DNA of 64,000 nt, from positions 1 through 64,000 of the forward strand of contig NZ_JABGNA010000005.1 of the NCBI RefSeq assembly GCF_013149275.1, read 5' to 3'. Numbering within the stretch: the stretch's first letter is position 1; each line of letters begins with the position of its first letter. The DNA comes from Mucilaginibacter sp. SG564. Lineage in GTDB: Bacteria > Bacteroidota > Bacteroidia > Sphingobacteriales > Sphingobacteriaceae. The notes beneath the pieces are model-generated. The model did no database searches. It was not told the origin of the DNA and saw only the letters and a list, made by a program, of their open reading frames with translations. Below, in pieces: positions 29,009 to 38,798 of this stretch. Position numbers and translations under genes: made by a program.

Positions 29009-30010
29009 TTATTGCAGCCAGCCTTCAATTTTCTCTTTAACCATATCAACAGAAATACTGCTCAAATCGTCAGAATCGCTTTCCAGGTGTTCGGCCCGTA
29101 TACCCAATGGCGCCCACCTCGTAGCATTGATAGATTTGGAAACGGGGAATAAACCCAATGTATAGATTCCCGAAGCGGCGGCCACGTGCAGCGGACCGGT
29201 GCCTGATGCCAGCAAACCATCGGCATGATAAATAAAGGCTATAAATTCGTCAAGATCCATTTTCCCGCTCAAATCAATTACCGAAGGCGGTAATTGCGGT
29301 ATCCATGTTTTAAATAGCTGATGCTCCTTGAACGATCCTGTTATAAAAACGCGGAATTTATCCAGAGGCAAACCATTAATTAAGGCAGTAAAGTTATCCA
29401 TATCCCACTCGCGTCCGTTACCACCTGATTTAGAGTGAACAATCAGATTAAATTTATCATCCGTTAGCAAATTTTTAAATTGAGCCGGCAAAGCCACCAA
29501 AGGCTTAAAGTTATCCTTGTAATAACGGGCAATAGTACCAATGGTTGGGATATGGGTAACCCCAAGAGGCCCGCACATATAAATATCCTGCTGTGCTTCG
29601 TGCAAATTTGATTCTGCCCGGTTTAACCTGATCAGTTTATTGCAGTTAAAAAGATGATGAATTTTACTGGTTGCGCCTATCCTTATTTTGATGCCCGCCT
29701 TTTTCGCGGCCTCGGCAATCTGGCTTTTAGGAAATTCATGCACAATGGCATCAATATTTTTTTCTTTAAATAGCGCAGCTATTTCTTTTTTTGATAAAGG
29801 CTTAAGGTCATCATAATTCATAAAATTATCAACGGCCTTGCATGCCTCTATAATGGGTTGGGTATAGCTTCGTCCCAGGAAACTGATGATCACATCGGGA
29901 TATAATTGCTTTAAATAAATACAGGTGGGCAGCTGCAGTACCACATCGCCAATGGCGTCAATCCTGCTTATTAAAACATGCTTTATCTCTTTATTATCAA
30001 TTATTGGCAT
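29009..30010 (-). CDS. Glycosyltransferase family 9 (heptosyltransferase-like), copy 2
   Basis: 333 residues. Same GT9 features as its neighbour: LISRIDAIGDVVLQLPTCIY and GLLASGTGPLHVAAASGI. The two copies differ mainly in residues 120-190 (acceptor side) and around 285-295 (ITIGIH against VSKSIN), the places where acceptor choice may have diverged. Probably transcribed after the GT4 gene upstream, with an 80-base gap. Confidence 0.9.
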   Translation of the reverse strand: MPIIDNKEIKHVLISRIDAIGDVVLQLPTCIYLKQLYPDVIISFLGRSYTQPIIEACKAVDNFMNYDDLKPLSKKEIAALFKEKNIDAIVHEFPKSQIAEAAKKAGIKIRIGATSKIHHLFNCNKLIRLNRAESNLHEAQQDIYMCGPLGVTHIPTIGTIARYYKDNFKPLVALPAQFKNLLTDDKFNLIVHSKSGGNGREWDMDNFTALINGLPLDKFRVFITGSFKEHQLFKTWIPQLPPSVIDLSGKMDLDEFIAFIYHADGLLASGTGPLHVAAASGIYTLGLFPVSKSINATRWAPLGIRAEHLESDSDDLSSISVDMVKEKIEGWLQ

Positions 30011-30089
30011 CTATACTTTATTAAAATAACGGGTATAAGTGTGCAAAAATACAACAATACAATTTGGGAGTTTAACCCATATTTAGTGG

Positions 30090-31145
30090 TTACATGCCCA
30101 GGCATTCGGTATACAGATCAAGATATTGACGGGCTGTTTTTTCCCAATTAAATTTAGCCGCGTGTTGTTTGATGCTTTCGGCCATGTTATTCGCTGTGTA
30201 CTCGTCCATACCCCGGGCAAAAGTTGACCGCATGGTTTCGGGTTCAAAGTTATCAAAGTACCAGGCTGCATCGCCGCCAATTTCTGGCAGGGAGGTATAC
30301 TTTGATAAAAATACCGGTTTACCAAAATGCATGGCTTCAATAACGGGCAACCCAAAACCTTCGGCTATGGATGGAAATGCAAAAGCTTCGCAATTTTTGT
30401 AATACCAGGCTTTATCCTCGTCGCTGATCAGACCGATCAGTTTTACCCTGTCTGCACAATTATATTGCTTAGCCTCATCTATTATTCGCTGCTGATAGTC
30501 GGTTATTTTACCGGCAACAATCAGCTCCAGATTATTATTGTGCAACAGGGCCGGTAAAACATGAAAGTTTTTTTTGGGTGCGAGACTACCAATGGTAAAT
30601 ATAAATTTACGTGCAGGTTTATATGGCGGTTGATGATGTAGTGGCAAAACAAGCTTATCGGCTCCGTTATAAATAACGGTAAGCTTACCAGCCGCCTGCG
30701 GATAATATTTAACAATGTCACCGGCCACAAAATTTGAGATGGTCACTATCCTGTCGCAGCTATCTATATAACCGCCCAGGCGATCAAGGTATTTTTTATA
30801 ACGTGCCGGCGAACGTGTTTTTTCATGAACGGGGTTCATGTCATGAATAGTAAGTACTTTTTTTGCTTTTACCCGGGTAGGTCGCAACTTACAATACTGA
30901 TTGGTAAAATGCACCAGCTTAAATTGTTTATATGCCGGAAAAAACACCTTATGCAAAGGCGACATTAAAATAGTACCGGCAAGCTGCTGAAACCAATAAA
31001 TAGATTTTTTGTGCAGATAGCCAAATATGGCAAACCGGCCATTGTTCTGCTTCAGGATCTCATCTCCTAAACTTCTTTCAAAAAAAAACATGCCCGATGT
31101 GGCGCGTTTTAACGAATCGAAAGTAATCAGAATGGTGGGTTTCAA
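30090..31145 (-). CDS. Glycosyltransferase family 4 (group 1)
   Basis: 351 residues. N-terminal acceptor domain, then the C-terminal GT4 signature: FIFTIGSLAPKKNFHVLPAL, VKLIGLISDEDKAWYY, AFPSIAEGFGLPVIEAMHFG (the E-x7-E motif). Adds a sugar from a nucleotide donor to a growing surface glycan. The start is a TTG at 31145: no ATG or GTG lies upstream in frame before a stop codon, and the frame begins KPTILITFDSLK, usual for this group. A -7-like box TATATTTG on the minus strand at 31211-31218 may be the promoter of the whole cluster. Confidence 0.88.
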   Translation of the reverse strand: MKPTILITFDSLKRATSGMFFFERSLGDEILKQNNGRFAIFGYLHKKSIYWFQQLAGTILMSPLHKVFFPAYKQFKLVHFTNQYCKLRPTRVKAKKVLTIHDMNPVHEKTRSPARYKKYLDRLGGYIDSCDRIVTISNFVAGDIVKYYPQAAGKLTVIYNGADKLVLPLHHQPPYKPARKFIFTIGSLAPKKNFHVLPALLHNNNLELIVAGKITDYQQRIIDEAKQYNCADRVKLIGLISDEDKAWYYKNCEAFAFPSIAEGFGLPVIEAMHFGKPVFLSKYTSLPEIGGDAAWYFDNFEPETMRSTFARGMDEYTANNMAESIKQHAAKFNWEKTARQYLDLYTECLGM

Positions 31146-31161
31146 ATGCGGGTATCTTAAT

Positions 31162-31464
31162 TTAAAGTTGTAAACCGCCTCTAAAAAATTTCCAGGTGGC
31201 GTTGAAAAAACAAATATACGGTTTTGGTGAATTATTAGATATTAGTGCACTTACCCAGACATTCGTGTAATCGCGGCCATTTGTACAGCAGAAGATTTCA
31301 CACTTCGTTTCAAATATAGTTTCTCTTTCGCAACCACGTTCATACCCTTCGCATGCTTTATCGAAATGGCAATTTTTATAAAGACCAGCTCTTTCCAATA
31401 CCGATAGACTGCAATCTGGCGAAGAACCATACAAATGCACCTGGCAAAAATTAATATAGCCCAT
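31162..31464 (-). CDS. Cysteine-rich ORF, possibly a small protein (uncertain)
   Basis: 100 codons with 9 Cys, of which seven fall between residues 18 and 60 (CSLSVLERAG, KNCHFDKACEGYERGC, KCEIFCC). The Cys, Glu and Lys content of residues 15-75 looks like protein; the last 25 residues run into the proposed promoter of the GT4 gene and may not be real. The ATG lies directly after the T-run of the terminator for the gene at 31635, and no own promoter or signal peptide is visible. Not recognised as a family. Confidence 0.35.
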   Translation of the reverse strand: MGYINFCQVHLYGSSPDCSLSVLERAGLYKNCHFDKACEGYERGCERETIFETKCEIFCCTNGRDYTNVWVSALISNNSPKPYICFFNATWKFFRGGLQL

Positions 31465-31470
31465 TAATTA

Positions 31471-31503
31471 AAAAAGCTTTAGCAACCTTATGCTAAAGCT
31501 TTT
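31471..31503. terminator. Rho-independent terminator of the aminopeptidase P gene
   Basis: AAAAAGCTTTAGCA / TGCTAAAGCTTTT stem with a 6-base loop, downstream of the minus-strand gene at 31635. Confidence 0.75.
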
Positions 31504-31634
31504 GAAAGATGAAAAATTCAATCTGTATAGTTTTGTAGATACTTATGTATAGTTTATGATGAATTAACAATTCAATAACAATTGAAAGATGTGATTAAAT
31601 TACTTTCATTGTAAAATAATTGTCAAAATCACCT

Positions 31635-32924
31635 TCAAGTATTCATGATTTCTTCAATGTGGGCGGCCTCTACCGGGATGTTGGCCATCAAATCGCGGTT
31701 ACCATCCTGGGTAATTAAAATATTGTTCTCAATCCTGATACCTAAACCTTCTTCGGGTATATATATTCCCGGTTCGCAGGTGAGTATATTGCCTACCTCA
31801 AATGGCTTGTAACGGCTTGCAAAATCATGCACATCCAAACCTAAATGATGTGAGGTGCCATGCATAAAATACTTTTTATAAAGGGGCGTGTTGGGGTCTT
31901 GCTTGGCTACATCGTGCTTATCCAGCAGCCCCAAGCCTATTAATTCGCTGGTTGTTATTTTACCAACCTCTTCATGATATTCGTTCCAGTTGGTGCCGGC
32001 AACAATCATTTTAGTAGCCTCACGCATTACCCTTAAAACAGCATCATAAACAGCACGCTGCCGGTCGCTAAAACGACCGTTTACAGGCACAGAACGACTC
32101 ATATCGGCGTTATAATTAGCATACTCGGCACCAAAGTCAAAAAGTATCACATCACCATCGTTACAAATCTGGTTATTATCGGTATAATGCAACACAACGG
32201 CATTTTTACCCGAAGCCAGAATAGGGTGATAAGCATTTCCAGTAGCCCGTTGCCGTAAAAATTCATGTGTAATTTCGGCTTCTATCTCATATTCGGTAAC
32301 ACCGGGTTTTAAAAATTTCAACACACGTACAAAAGCGTCATTGGTAATGTCACATGCCTTTTGGGTGAGCTCTATTTCAACCGGCGATTTGATAACACGC
32401 AGATCGCGCATGATCACTGCCGCCCGTTCATATTTGTGCAGGGGATATTTTGCTTTTAAAGCTTCAAGCATCCGCAGATCGCGGTAGGGCACGCTATGAC
32501 TATACCGCTCATTTTCATTGGTATTGATATAAATATACTCTGCATAATAAATAATATTCTGCAAAATAGTTTCATACTCGCTGAGCCAATAAATAGTTTC
32601 GATACCGGATGCAGCTTTTGCTTCTTCCTTAGTATATTTATGCCCTTCCCAGATGGCAATATGCTCGTTGGTTTGTCTTAAAAAAAGTACTTCTTTGTAT
32701 GCTTTATTAGGACAATCGGGAAATAAAAGCAGGATACTTTGTTCCTGGTCGATGCCTGTCAGATAAAAAAAATCAGAATTTTGCTTAAATTGAAAAGTTT
32801 GATCGCCGCTCCTGGGGAATTCATCACTGGCATGAAAAATAGCCAAGGAGTTAGGTTTTGTTCTCGAAACGAAATTTTTTCTATTATTAATAAATAAACT
32901 ATTATCGATTGCGGGATATTTCAT
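31635..32924 (-). CDS. pepP: Xaa-Pro aminopeptidase (M24B, aminopeptidase P)
   Basis: 429 residues. N-terminal aminopeptidase-P domain (1-165), then the M24 pita-bread domain with metal ligands in LFDFGAEYANYNADMSRSVP (Asp, Asp), MHGTSHHLGLDVHD (His), CEPGIYIPEEG (Glu) and RIENNILIT (Glu). Dimanganese enzyme cutting the N-terminal residue before proline; cytoplasmic, no signal peptide. Diverges from the OmpA gene. Confidence 0.93.
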   Translation of the reverse strand: MKYPAIDNSLFINNRKNFVSRTKPNSLAIFHASDEFPRSGDQTFQFKQNSDFFYLTGIDQEQSILLLFPDCPNKAYKEVLFLRQTNEHIAIWEGHKYTKEEAKAASGIETIYWLSEYETILQNIIYYAEYIYINTNENERYSHSVPYRDLRMLEALKAKYPLHKYERAAVIMRDLRVIKSPVEIELTQKACDITNDAFVRVLKFLKPGVTEYEIEAEITHEFLRQRATGNAYHPILASGKNAVVLHYTDNNQICNDGDVILFDFGAEYANYNADMSRSVPVNGRFSDRQRAVYDAVLRVMREATKMIVAGTNWNEYHEEVGKITTSELIGLGLLDKHDVAKQDPNTPLYKKYFMHGTSHHLGLDVHDFASRYKPFEVGNILTCEPGIYIPEEGLGIRIENNILITQDGNRDLMANIPVEAAHIEEIMNT

Positions 32925-32989
32925 ATTTATCTGCTGATTATCTTTTTTTTTTCTTTATTTGTATAACTATTACAATTTTTGGAACAATG

Positions 32990-33024
32990 TTTGGTCAGGG
33001 TTTCAAACATAATTACTAAATTTG
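32990..33024 (+). promoter_or_regulatory. Likely promoter of the OmpA gene
   Basis: TTTG at 32990-32993 and TAAATTTG at 33017-33024 with a spacer of 23 bases, a little longer than usual. The leader to the ATG at 33063 would be about 35 bases. Confidence 0.45.
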
Positions 33025-33062
33025 AAAAAAATCACAATTAAAATCGTTTAATCTTAAAAACT

Positions 33063-34439
33063 ATGAATTATTCTACATTAAAGAAAACAGTCGCATTGTC
33101 ATTTGCTTCTTTGATGGTTGTTGGAATCGTAAATGCACAAACGGATTCTACTAAAACCACTACAGCAACTACAACGTCGTCTGAAACTACTACCCCCAAG
33201 GTATTTGGTGGTTTAGGTCAGTACAAAAAGTTTAGCATCGGTGTAAACGTTGGCGCTACCGCTCCTTCAGTTGCAACTGGTGGTTCAAATGACTTTACAC
33301 ACAATAAAATTCAATTAGGCTACGGTATCTCATTCAGAGAGCAATTAGCACACTCTTTTGGTTTACAATTGGATTTGCATGGTGGTAAAGTAGAAGGTGA
33401 TAACACTAAAGCACCTGGTACAAGCGGAGCTTACGCTGCTCAGTCTTTCCAAACCAAATTCTGGTCAGGTACTTTAAGCGGTGTTGTAAACGTTGCAACT
33501 ATCGACTTCTTAAGACGCAAAAACTCAGTTAACTTCTTCGTTACAGCCGGTGGTGGTTTAGCTTTATACACTCCTAAAGTTACTTACAAAAACGGTACTG
33601 TAGTTGATTTTGACGGTCACGCAGGTAACTCTGATGGTTCAGGAACAAGCAAATATGTTAAAGAACTGATCATCCCAGTTGGTGCAGGTGTTAAATTCAG
33701 ATTAAGTGATGTTGTTGCATTAAACTTAGGTTACACCGAAACATTTGTTGATGGTGATAACTTTGACGGTGTTAACAGGGCTTATCCTACAAAAGATAAA
33801 TACAGCTACGGTTATGCTGGCTTAGAGTTCACTTTAGGTTCAAAATCAAAACCAAGCTTAGAGTGGGTTAACCCAGTAGCTTTAATGTATGACGAATTGT
33901 ACGATGCTGCATTACGTCAGGAAGTTGAAGCTTTGAAAGGCCGTGTTACCAACGTTGAAAACGCTGTTAATGATCTGAAAAAAGATTCTGACGGTGACGG
34001 TGTTGCTGATCAATTTGACAAATGCCCAGGTACTGCTGCTGGCAGCGTAGTTGACGGTTCAGGTTGCGTTATCGTATTCCCTAAAGATACTGTTGCTCCA
34101 GCTCCTGCTGCTACTGCTTACTCAAACATTCAGTTTGAATTTGACAGCTCAGTATTAAGAACTTCATCTTACCCAGTGTTAGATGCAACTTCAGCTGACC
34201 TGCGTTCATCTGGTAAATCTGTTGAAGTAGACGGTTTCGCTTCATCTGAAGGTACTGCTGCTCACAACTTATCTTTATCAAAAGACCGTGCTAACTCAGT
34301 AAAAACTTACTTAGTTAACTCTGGTGTTGATGCTAAAAAAGTTAAAGTAAAAGGTTACGGTGAAACCAACCCAATTGCTGATAACTCAACTGAAGAAGGC
34401 CGCGTATTAAACCGTCGCGTTCAATTCAAACAAAAATAA
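33063..34439 (+). CDS. OmpA-family outer-membrane protein with TSP type 3 repeat
   Basis: 458 residues. Signal peptide ending at VNAQ (residue 26), a Thr/Ser-rich linker (28-45), a beta-barrel region (50-270), a calcium-binding thrombospondin type 3 repeat DSDGDGVADQFDKCPGT (near 310), and a C-terminal OmpA peptidoglycan-binding domain (IQFEFDSSVLR ... GYGETNPIADNSTEEGRVLNRRV). It anchors the outer membrane to the wall. Codon use is visibly biased to a few codons, as in highly expressed genes. Followed by a strong terminator. Confidence 0.92.
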   Translation: MNYSTLKKTVALSFASLMVVGIVNAQTDSTKTTTATTTSSETTTPKVFGGLGQYKKFSIGVNVGATAPSVATGGSNDFTHNKIQLGYGISFREQLAHSFGLQLDLHGGKVEGDNTKAPGTSGAYAAQSFQTKFWSGTLSGVVNVATIDFLRRKNSVNFFVTAGGGLALYTPKVTYKNGTVVDFDGHAGNSDGSGTSKYVKELIIPVGAGVKFRLSDVVALNLGYTETFVDGDNFDGVNRAYPTKDKYSYGYAGLEFTLGSKSKPSLEWVNPVALMYDELYDAALRQEVEALKGRVTNVENAVNDLKKDSDGDGVADQFDKCPGTAAGSVVDGSGCVIVFPKDTVAPAPAATAYSNIQFEFDSSVLRTSSYPVLDATSADLRSSGKSVEVDGFASSEGTAAHNLSLSKDRANSVKTYLVNSGVDAKKVKVKGYGETNPIADNSTEEGRVLNRRVQFKQK

Positions 34440-34459
34440 TATCAATTAAATATTATTGC

Positions 34460-34494
34460 GAAGGCTCCGGATAACCCGGAGCCTTCTTTGTTTT
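34460..34494 (+). terminator. Terminator of the OmpA gene
   Basis: GAAGGCTCCGG / CCCGGAGCCTTC stem with a short ATAA loop and a following T-rich run. Confidence 0.85.
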
Positions 34495-34579
34495 ATATCA
34501 TTTTTATTGACTCCCCCTACCTTCTTACAATAACGTCGGTTGCTTGTTTATATATAGATATACCATAACTTAGTGATCG

Positions 34580-35401
34580 ATGATGAATGGTATACCTGTT
34601 AAATCGAAAATTAAAACCGACGAGGTTTTAAAAATCAGTCCGTTTAAGGAGGTGATCAAACCCACCGTACCGCACAAACATGCTAATTACTTCGAGTTGA
34701 TCATATTAACTCAGGGCTCGGGATTTCATACTATTGATGACCAAACTTTTGATGTTAATCCGCCCGATATATTTTTTTTAAAACCAGGACAAACACATTG
34801 CTGGGATTTTTCAAGAATACCCAAAGGTTTTGTAATTCTGTTCAGGGAGGAATTATTAAATAGCGAGGGTTTAGAGGTTGTTTATCAGTTACCCGCTCAC
34901 ATTAGCCTGGCAGATGGCGGTACCCTTTTTGAATTAGTAAAACGGTTTTATCAGGATTATCAATCTAATGCTTCACTAACTATATTAAAGACTTATTTAC
35001 AACTCATCCTGTTAAAGATCCCGAAACCGTCAGGTACCTTTATCCAAACAGAAATAACTTTTAACGCTGTTTACTATCAATTTAAAAGCCTGATCAATGA
35101 AAATTATCAGCGGATAAAAAAGGTACAGGATTATGCCGATCTGCTTAAAGTATCAGCATCCCGGTTAAATTTAATATGCAGGAATGCCTCAGGTAAAACA
35201 CCATCCATGTTGTTAAATGAGCGTATCCTGTTAGAATCAAAAACCTTACTTTCAAACACTTCGTTATCCATCAAGGAAATTGCGGCCAGTCTCGACTTTT
35301 CCGATACGTCGCATTTTGTAAAATTTTTTAAACTAAACACCAACTTAACTCCTGGCTTGTACCGGGATCTGGCACTTTCATCGGCCAAAAGAGTCATTTA
35401 A
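34580..35401 (+). CDS. AraC-family transcriptional regulator
   Basis: 273 residues. N-terminal cupin-like sensor domain (HKHANYFELIILTQGSG, FFLKPGQTHCWDF) and C-terminal AraC helix-turn-helix pair (VQDYADLLKVSASRLNLICR, SIKEIAASLDFSDTSHFVKF). One-component regulator. The TonB receptor gene lies 80 bases downstream in the same direction, so it is the natural target; no operator was identified. Confidence 0.88.
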   Translation: MMNGIPVKSKIKTDEVLKISPFKEVIKPTVPHKHANYFELIILTQGSGFHTIDDQTFDVNPPDIFFLKPGQTHCWDFSRIPKGFVILFREELLNSEGLEVVYQLPAHISLADGGTLFELVKRFYQDYQSNASLTILKTYLQLILLKIPKPSGTFIQTEITFNAVYYQFKSLINENYQRIKKVQDYADLLKVSASRLNLICRNASGKTPSMLLNERILLESKTLLSNTSLSIKEIAASLDFSDTSHFVKFFKLNTNLTPGLYRDLALSSAKRVI

Positions 35402-35481
35402 TTATACCGCAGATGGCAGGTTTTATACCGTGACCAGCATACTGTAAGTTCTATTTTTACAATTGCAATCTGCATGTTATC

Positions 35482-37950
35482 ATGAAAATACGTTTACCTC
35501 TTGGCTGTCTTATTTTTCTCTTTTCTTATATAAGTTCATTCGCACAAAATGCCAATATTAAAGGTAAGGTAACAGATGTCAAAAGCAAATCTCCGGCAGA
35601 ATATGCGAGTGTTGCCCTATTCAGAACAACCGATTCTACGCTGGTTTACGGGCAAGTTACAGGCACCAACGGTGAGTTTCGTTTCACAAAAATACCAGGA
35701 GGCTACTATTATATAAAAATAATCTTCGTAGGTTATGAAACCAAATACATCAAAGAAATTAATATTGCGGATAGCCAGCAATTAGATTTAGGCAATATTC
35801 AGATAAGCCCATCGGGCAAGATGCTTAGTGAGGTTGCTATTTCGGGTCAAAAAATAACAGCATTAAATAAAATTGATAAGCAAAGTTATAAAGCCGGGCA
35901 GTTTGAATCGGCCAAAGGCGGCTCAGCTATAGACGTATTGAAAAATCTTCCATCGGTAGCGGTCAATTCAGAGGGAGATATTAGTGTGCGGGGATCATCT
36001 GGTTTTATGGTGCTGATTAATGGTAAACCTGTTTTGGCCGATGCGCAAACGGTGCTAACCCAGTTACCTGCCAATACTATCGATAATATAGAACTGATCA
36101 CCGCGCCATCCGCCAAATACGACCCGGATGGCAGGGGTGGTATCATCAATATTATTACTAAAAAAGGAACGGCAGATGGTTTTACACTGGTAGCCAATTC
36201 CCAGGGTGGCCTGCCCGGCACAGTCAGCTATGGCAACTTAAAAAAACCTAAACGCTTTGGAGCCGACGCTACCATTAATTATAAGAAAAACAAGTGGGAT
36301 ATTTCTGTAGGAGGTAATTATACCCGAAATGATAACGCAGGTTACCGGGAAGGGAATGTTTATACAAAAAATTTCACTAACAATACCATTACCCGTTTCC
36401 CATCCAACGGTGAAAGAAGTTTTGACAGGCATAATTATGCAGGGAGGGCATCTGTAAGTTATACCGCCGACCCAAACAATGTAATATCAGTGGGACTTTA
36501 TAGTGGTAAAAGATACCAGGCACGCCTGGCTGATTTATTATATAATAATACCACCTCAGATCTAAATACCAATGCGCTTATTAAAAGTACAACCTATTAT
36601 AACTCAAACCTGCAAACTAAAGAAGGCACCTTTAATTTAGGTAATGTTGATTATACCCACACTTTTACTAATAAGTCGGCCCTGACGGCTGGCTTACTTT
36701 ATGAGCACGATAATTTGTACGGGGCAACTCAAAATCGAAATTTAAAATTTCCGAATACAACAGACACAATTCAATATGTAAACAATCCTTACAAAAGGCC
36801 TATCAACGCATATCGCTTAAAACTGGATTATAGCGTGAATATCGGTAAAGGGAAATTGGAAAGCGGTTACCAGTTCAGGCATGATATTCAGGGCGGCATT
36901 TTTGATTATTTTGTAACACCGGCAACTTCGCAGCCCGATCTGGACAAATTTAGTGGGAGTACACATGCTAAAAATGATATCAATTCATTTTATAGTCAAT
37001 ACTCCGGCAAGGTACAGCAGCTGGAGTATGTGGGTGGCTTGCGCTACGAATATGCTGCGCGTACAGTTAACCTGTCATATGACCCCAATCCGCATATTCT
37101 CAATCTATCCAATTTGTTTCCTTCGGCCAGTTTACTGTATCATCTCAACGAAGGCTGGAACCTTAAAGCGGGTTATAGCAAAAGGGTGCAGCGTAACAGC
37201 AATTTGGAGTTAAATCCCATACCAGAGCGTGAACACTCTGAAACGCTGGAACAGGGCGACCCTGACTTGTTGCCGGAATTTATTGACCTGGCCGAATTGG
37301 GTATGAATCGGAATTTTACCAATGGGTCCTTCTTTACTACCCTTTATTATCAGCACATTAAAAACCCTGTACAACGGCTTAACAGCGTGTATGCCGATAC
37401 TATACTAAACCGGGTGTATACCAATGCCGGAAGCGCCAGGCTATTCGGGCTGGAAGCGGGAATGAATTTATCGCCGTTTAAGTGGTGGAGCATTTATCTG
37501 AGTGGCAACCTCTACAATTATAAAATACATGGTAACATTGCTATTTTAAATGAACCTTTTATCATCTCCAATACCAAATGGGCTTATTCGGTTAATGGAA
37601 ATACCAATTTTCAACTTAGTAAAACGCTTAGCCTTCAGGCCAATATAAACTACCTTTCAAAAAGGCCAACAGCCCAGGGAGAAGATGGACAATTTTTTGT
37701 GCCAAATACCTCTGTAAAAAAAACATTCATGAAAGGGCGCCTATCCGCATCACTACTATGGCAAAACATGAACATGGGAATACTGGGCGCAAACAAACAG
37801 CGTATTACTACCGCCGGTCGAGATTTTTATACAACAACAAATTATATCTCTGAAACAGATGTACTCCTGATCAACCTTAGTTTTAACTTAAACAGGTTTA
37901 CCAGTAAATTAAAATTACCAACCAGCGAAACCGGTGATAGGGAATTTTAA
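35482..37950 (+). CDS. TonB-dependent receptor-like outer-membrane protein
   Basis: 822 residues. Signal peptide ending at SSFAQ (22), carboxypeptidase-regulatory-like domain (25-105, GKVTDVKSKSPAEYASVALF), plug domain (125-225, IDVLKNLPSVAVNSEGDISV, GGIINIITKKG), then a large barrel of the OMP_b-brl_3 type, ending without the strictly typical C-terminal Phe motif (last residues GDREF). Such proteins take up siderophores or peptides; no SusD partner is present, so a polysaccharide locus is unlikely. Probably controlled by the AraC protein upstream. Confidence 0.88.
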   Translation: MKIRLPLGCLIFLFSYISSFAQNANIKGKVTDVKSKSPAEYASVALFRTTDSTLVYGQVTGTNGEFRFTKIPGGYYYIKIIFVGYETKYIKEINIADSQQLDLGNIQISPSGKMLSEVAISGQKITALNKIDKQSYKAGQFESAKGGSAIDVLKNLPSVAVNSEGDISVRGSSGFMVLINGKPVLADAQTVLTQLPANTIDNIELITAPSAKYDPDGRGGIINIITKKGTADGFTLVANSQGGLPGTVSYGNLKKPKRFGADATINYKKNKWDISVGGNYTRNDNAGYREGNVYTKNFTNNTITRFPSNGERSFDRHNYAGRASVSYTADPNNVISVGLYSGKRYQARLADLLYNNTTSDLNTNALIKSTTYYNSNLQTKEGTFNLGNVDYTHTFTNKSALTAGLLYEHDNLYGATQNRNLKFPNTTDTIQYVNNPYKRPINAYRLKLDYSVNIGKGKLESGYQFRHDIQGGIFDYFVTPATSQPDLDKFSGSTHAKNDINSFYSQYSGKVQQLEYVGGLRYEYAARTVNLSYDPNPHILNLSNLFPSASLLYHLNEGWNLKAGYSKRVQRNSNLELNPIPEREHSETLEQGDPDLLPEFIDLAELGMNRNFTNGSFFTTLYYQHIKNPVQRLNSVYADTILNRVYTNAGSARLFGLEAGMNLSPFKWWSIYLSGNLYNYKIHGNIAILNEPFIISNTKWAYSVNGNTNFQLSKTLSLQANINYLSKRPTAQGEDGQFFVPNTSVKKTFMKGRLSASLLWQNMNMGILGANKQRITTAGRDFYTTTNYISETDVLLINLSFNLNRFTSKLKLPTSETGDREF

Positions 37951-37992
37951 TTTACTTTATTAACCACCAATTTGAAACATCGGCGTTAAACT

Positions 37993-38793
37993 TTACTTTA
38001 CACTCTTTTTAAGTACAATAAAATACCCGCTAATAAAAATAAGCACGGAAATGGTAATACCTACAAAAATGTCTTTTGTAAAAAGATCGATGATTATTTG
38101 GGGCGTTTCGCCTTTGTTGATATTACGCGGCACCAGTTTTAGAGCCAGCATGGGATGCGAATAGGGAAACAGGTAACAATACTCCCAGTCTTTTGACGCG
38201 GTTATAACGCCTATAATGGTGGCCACAAAACCAACCCCCATTGGCTTTAAAAAATCGGACCACAACAGGCTGAGTAGAAATTGGATGGACAATATACCCA
38301 ACGACGACAAGAAAAGCTTAAAGTACAGCTTGGCCAGCACATCTTCCATATGATAATTGTCAAAACGTAGCTCGGGCTTTACCAAACTGAGCAAATTGCC
38401 AAATCCTATGGTAAATAATACAAAAAGCGCCAGGCACAAAAATATGAGGAACAGGGCATAAAAATATTTGGCCGCATATACACTCAGGCGCGAAATGGGC
38501 AAGCTAAATAAGCTTTTCCAGGTATCGGCCTTATGTTCAATACTATTTACCGAATAGGCAATAAAAATAACAAACATGGGTAAAAGCAACGAGCCCATTA
38601 CAGCCAGAATTGCACCTGCAAACTGTATCCATAATATTGCAGGAGGCATACCTGCCAAACGTTCGCTTTTGGTGTAAAAACCCACAAACAGCAGCAGGCA
38701 AATCAACAGGGGCAATAATATAGCAGCCCAAAATCCTAACGTTTTACGACTCTTAAAAAATTCTGACCGGAATGATAAAATAAACCACTTCAT
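37993..38793 (-). CDS. ABC transporter permease, BcrB/ABC2-like
   Basis: 266 residues with about six hydrophobic helices (FWAAILLPLLICLLLFVGFY near the N-terminus, ISVLIFISGYFIVL at the C-terminus). It is the membrane partner of the ATPase encoded directly upstream (5-base gap). Together they resemble bacitracin/lantibiotic self-protection or antibiotic-efflux transporters (BcrAB type). Substrate unknown. Confidence 0.85.
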   Translation of the reverse strand: MKWFILSFRSEFFKSRKTLGFWAAILLPLLICLLLFVGFYTKSERLAGMPPAILWIQFAGAILAVMGSLLLPMFVIFIAYSVNSIEHKADTWKSLFSLPISRLSVYAAKYFYALFLIFLCLALFVLFTIGFGNLLSLVKPELRFDNYHMEDVLAKLYFKLFLSSLGILSIQFLLSLLWSDFLKPMGVGFVATIIGVITASKDWEYCYLFPYSHPMLALKLVPRNINKGETPQIIIDLFTKDIFVGITISVLIFISGYFIVLKKSVK

Positions 38794-38798
38794 AGCGA

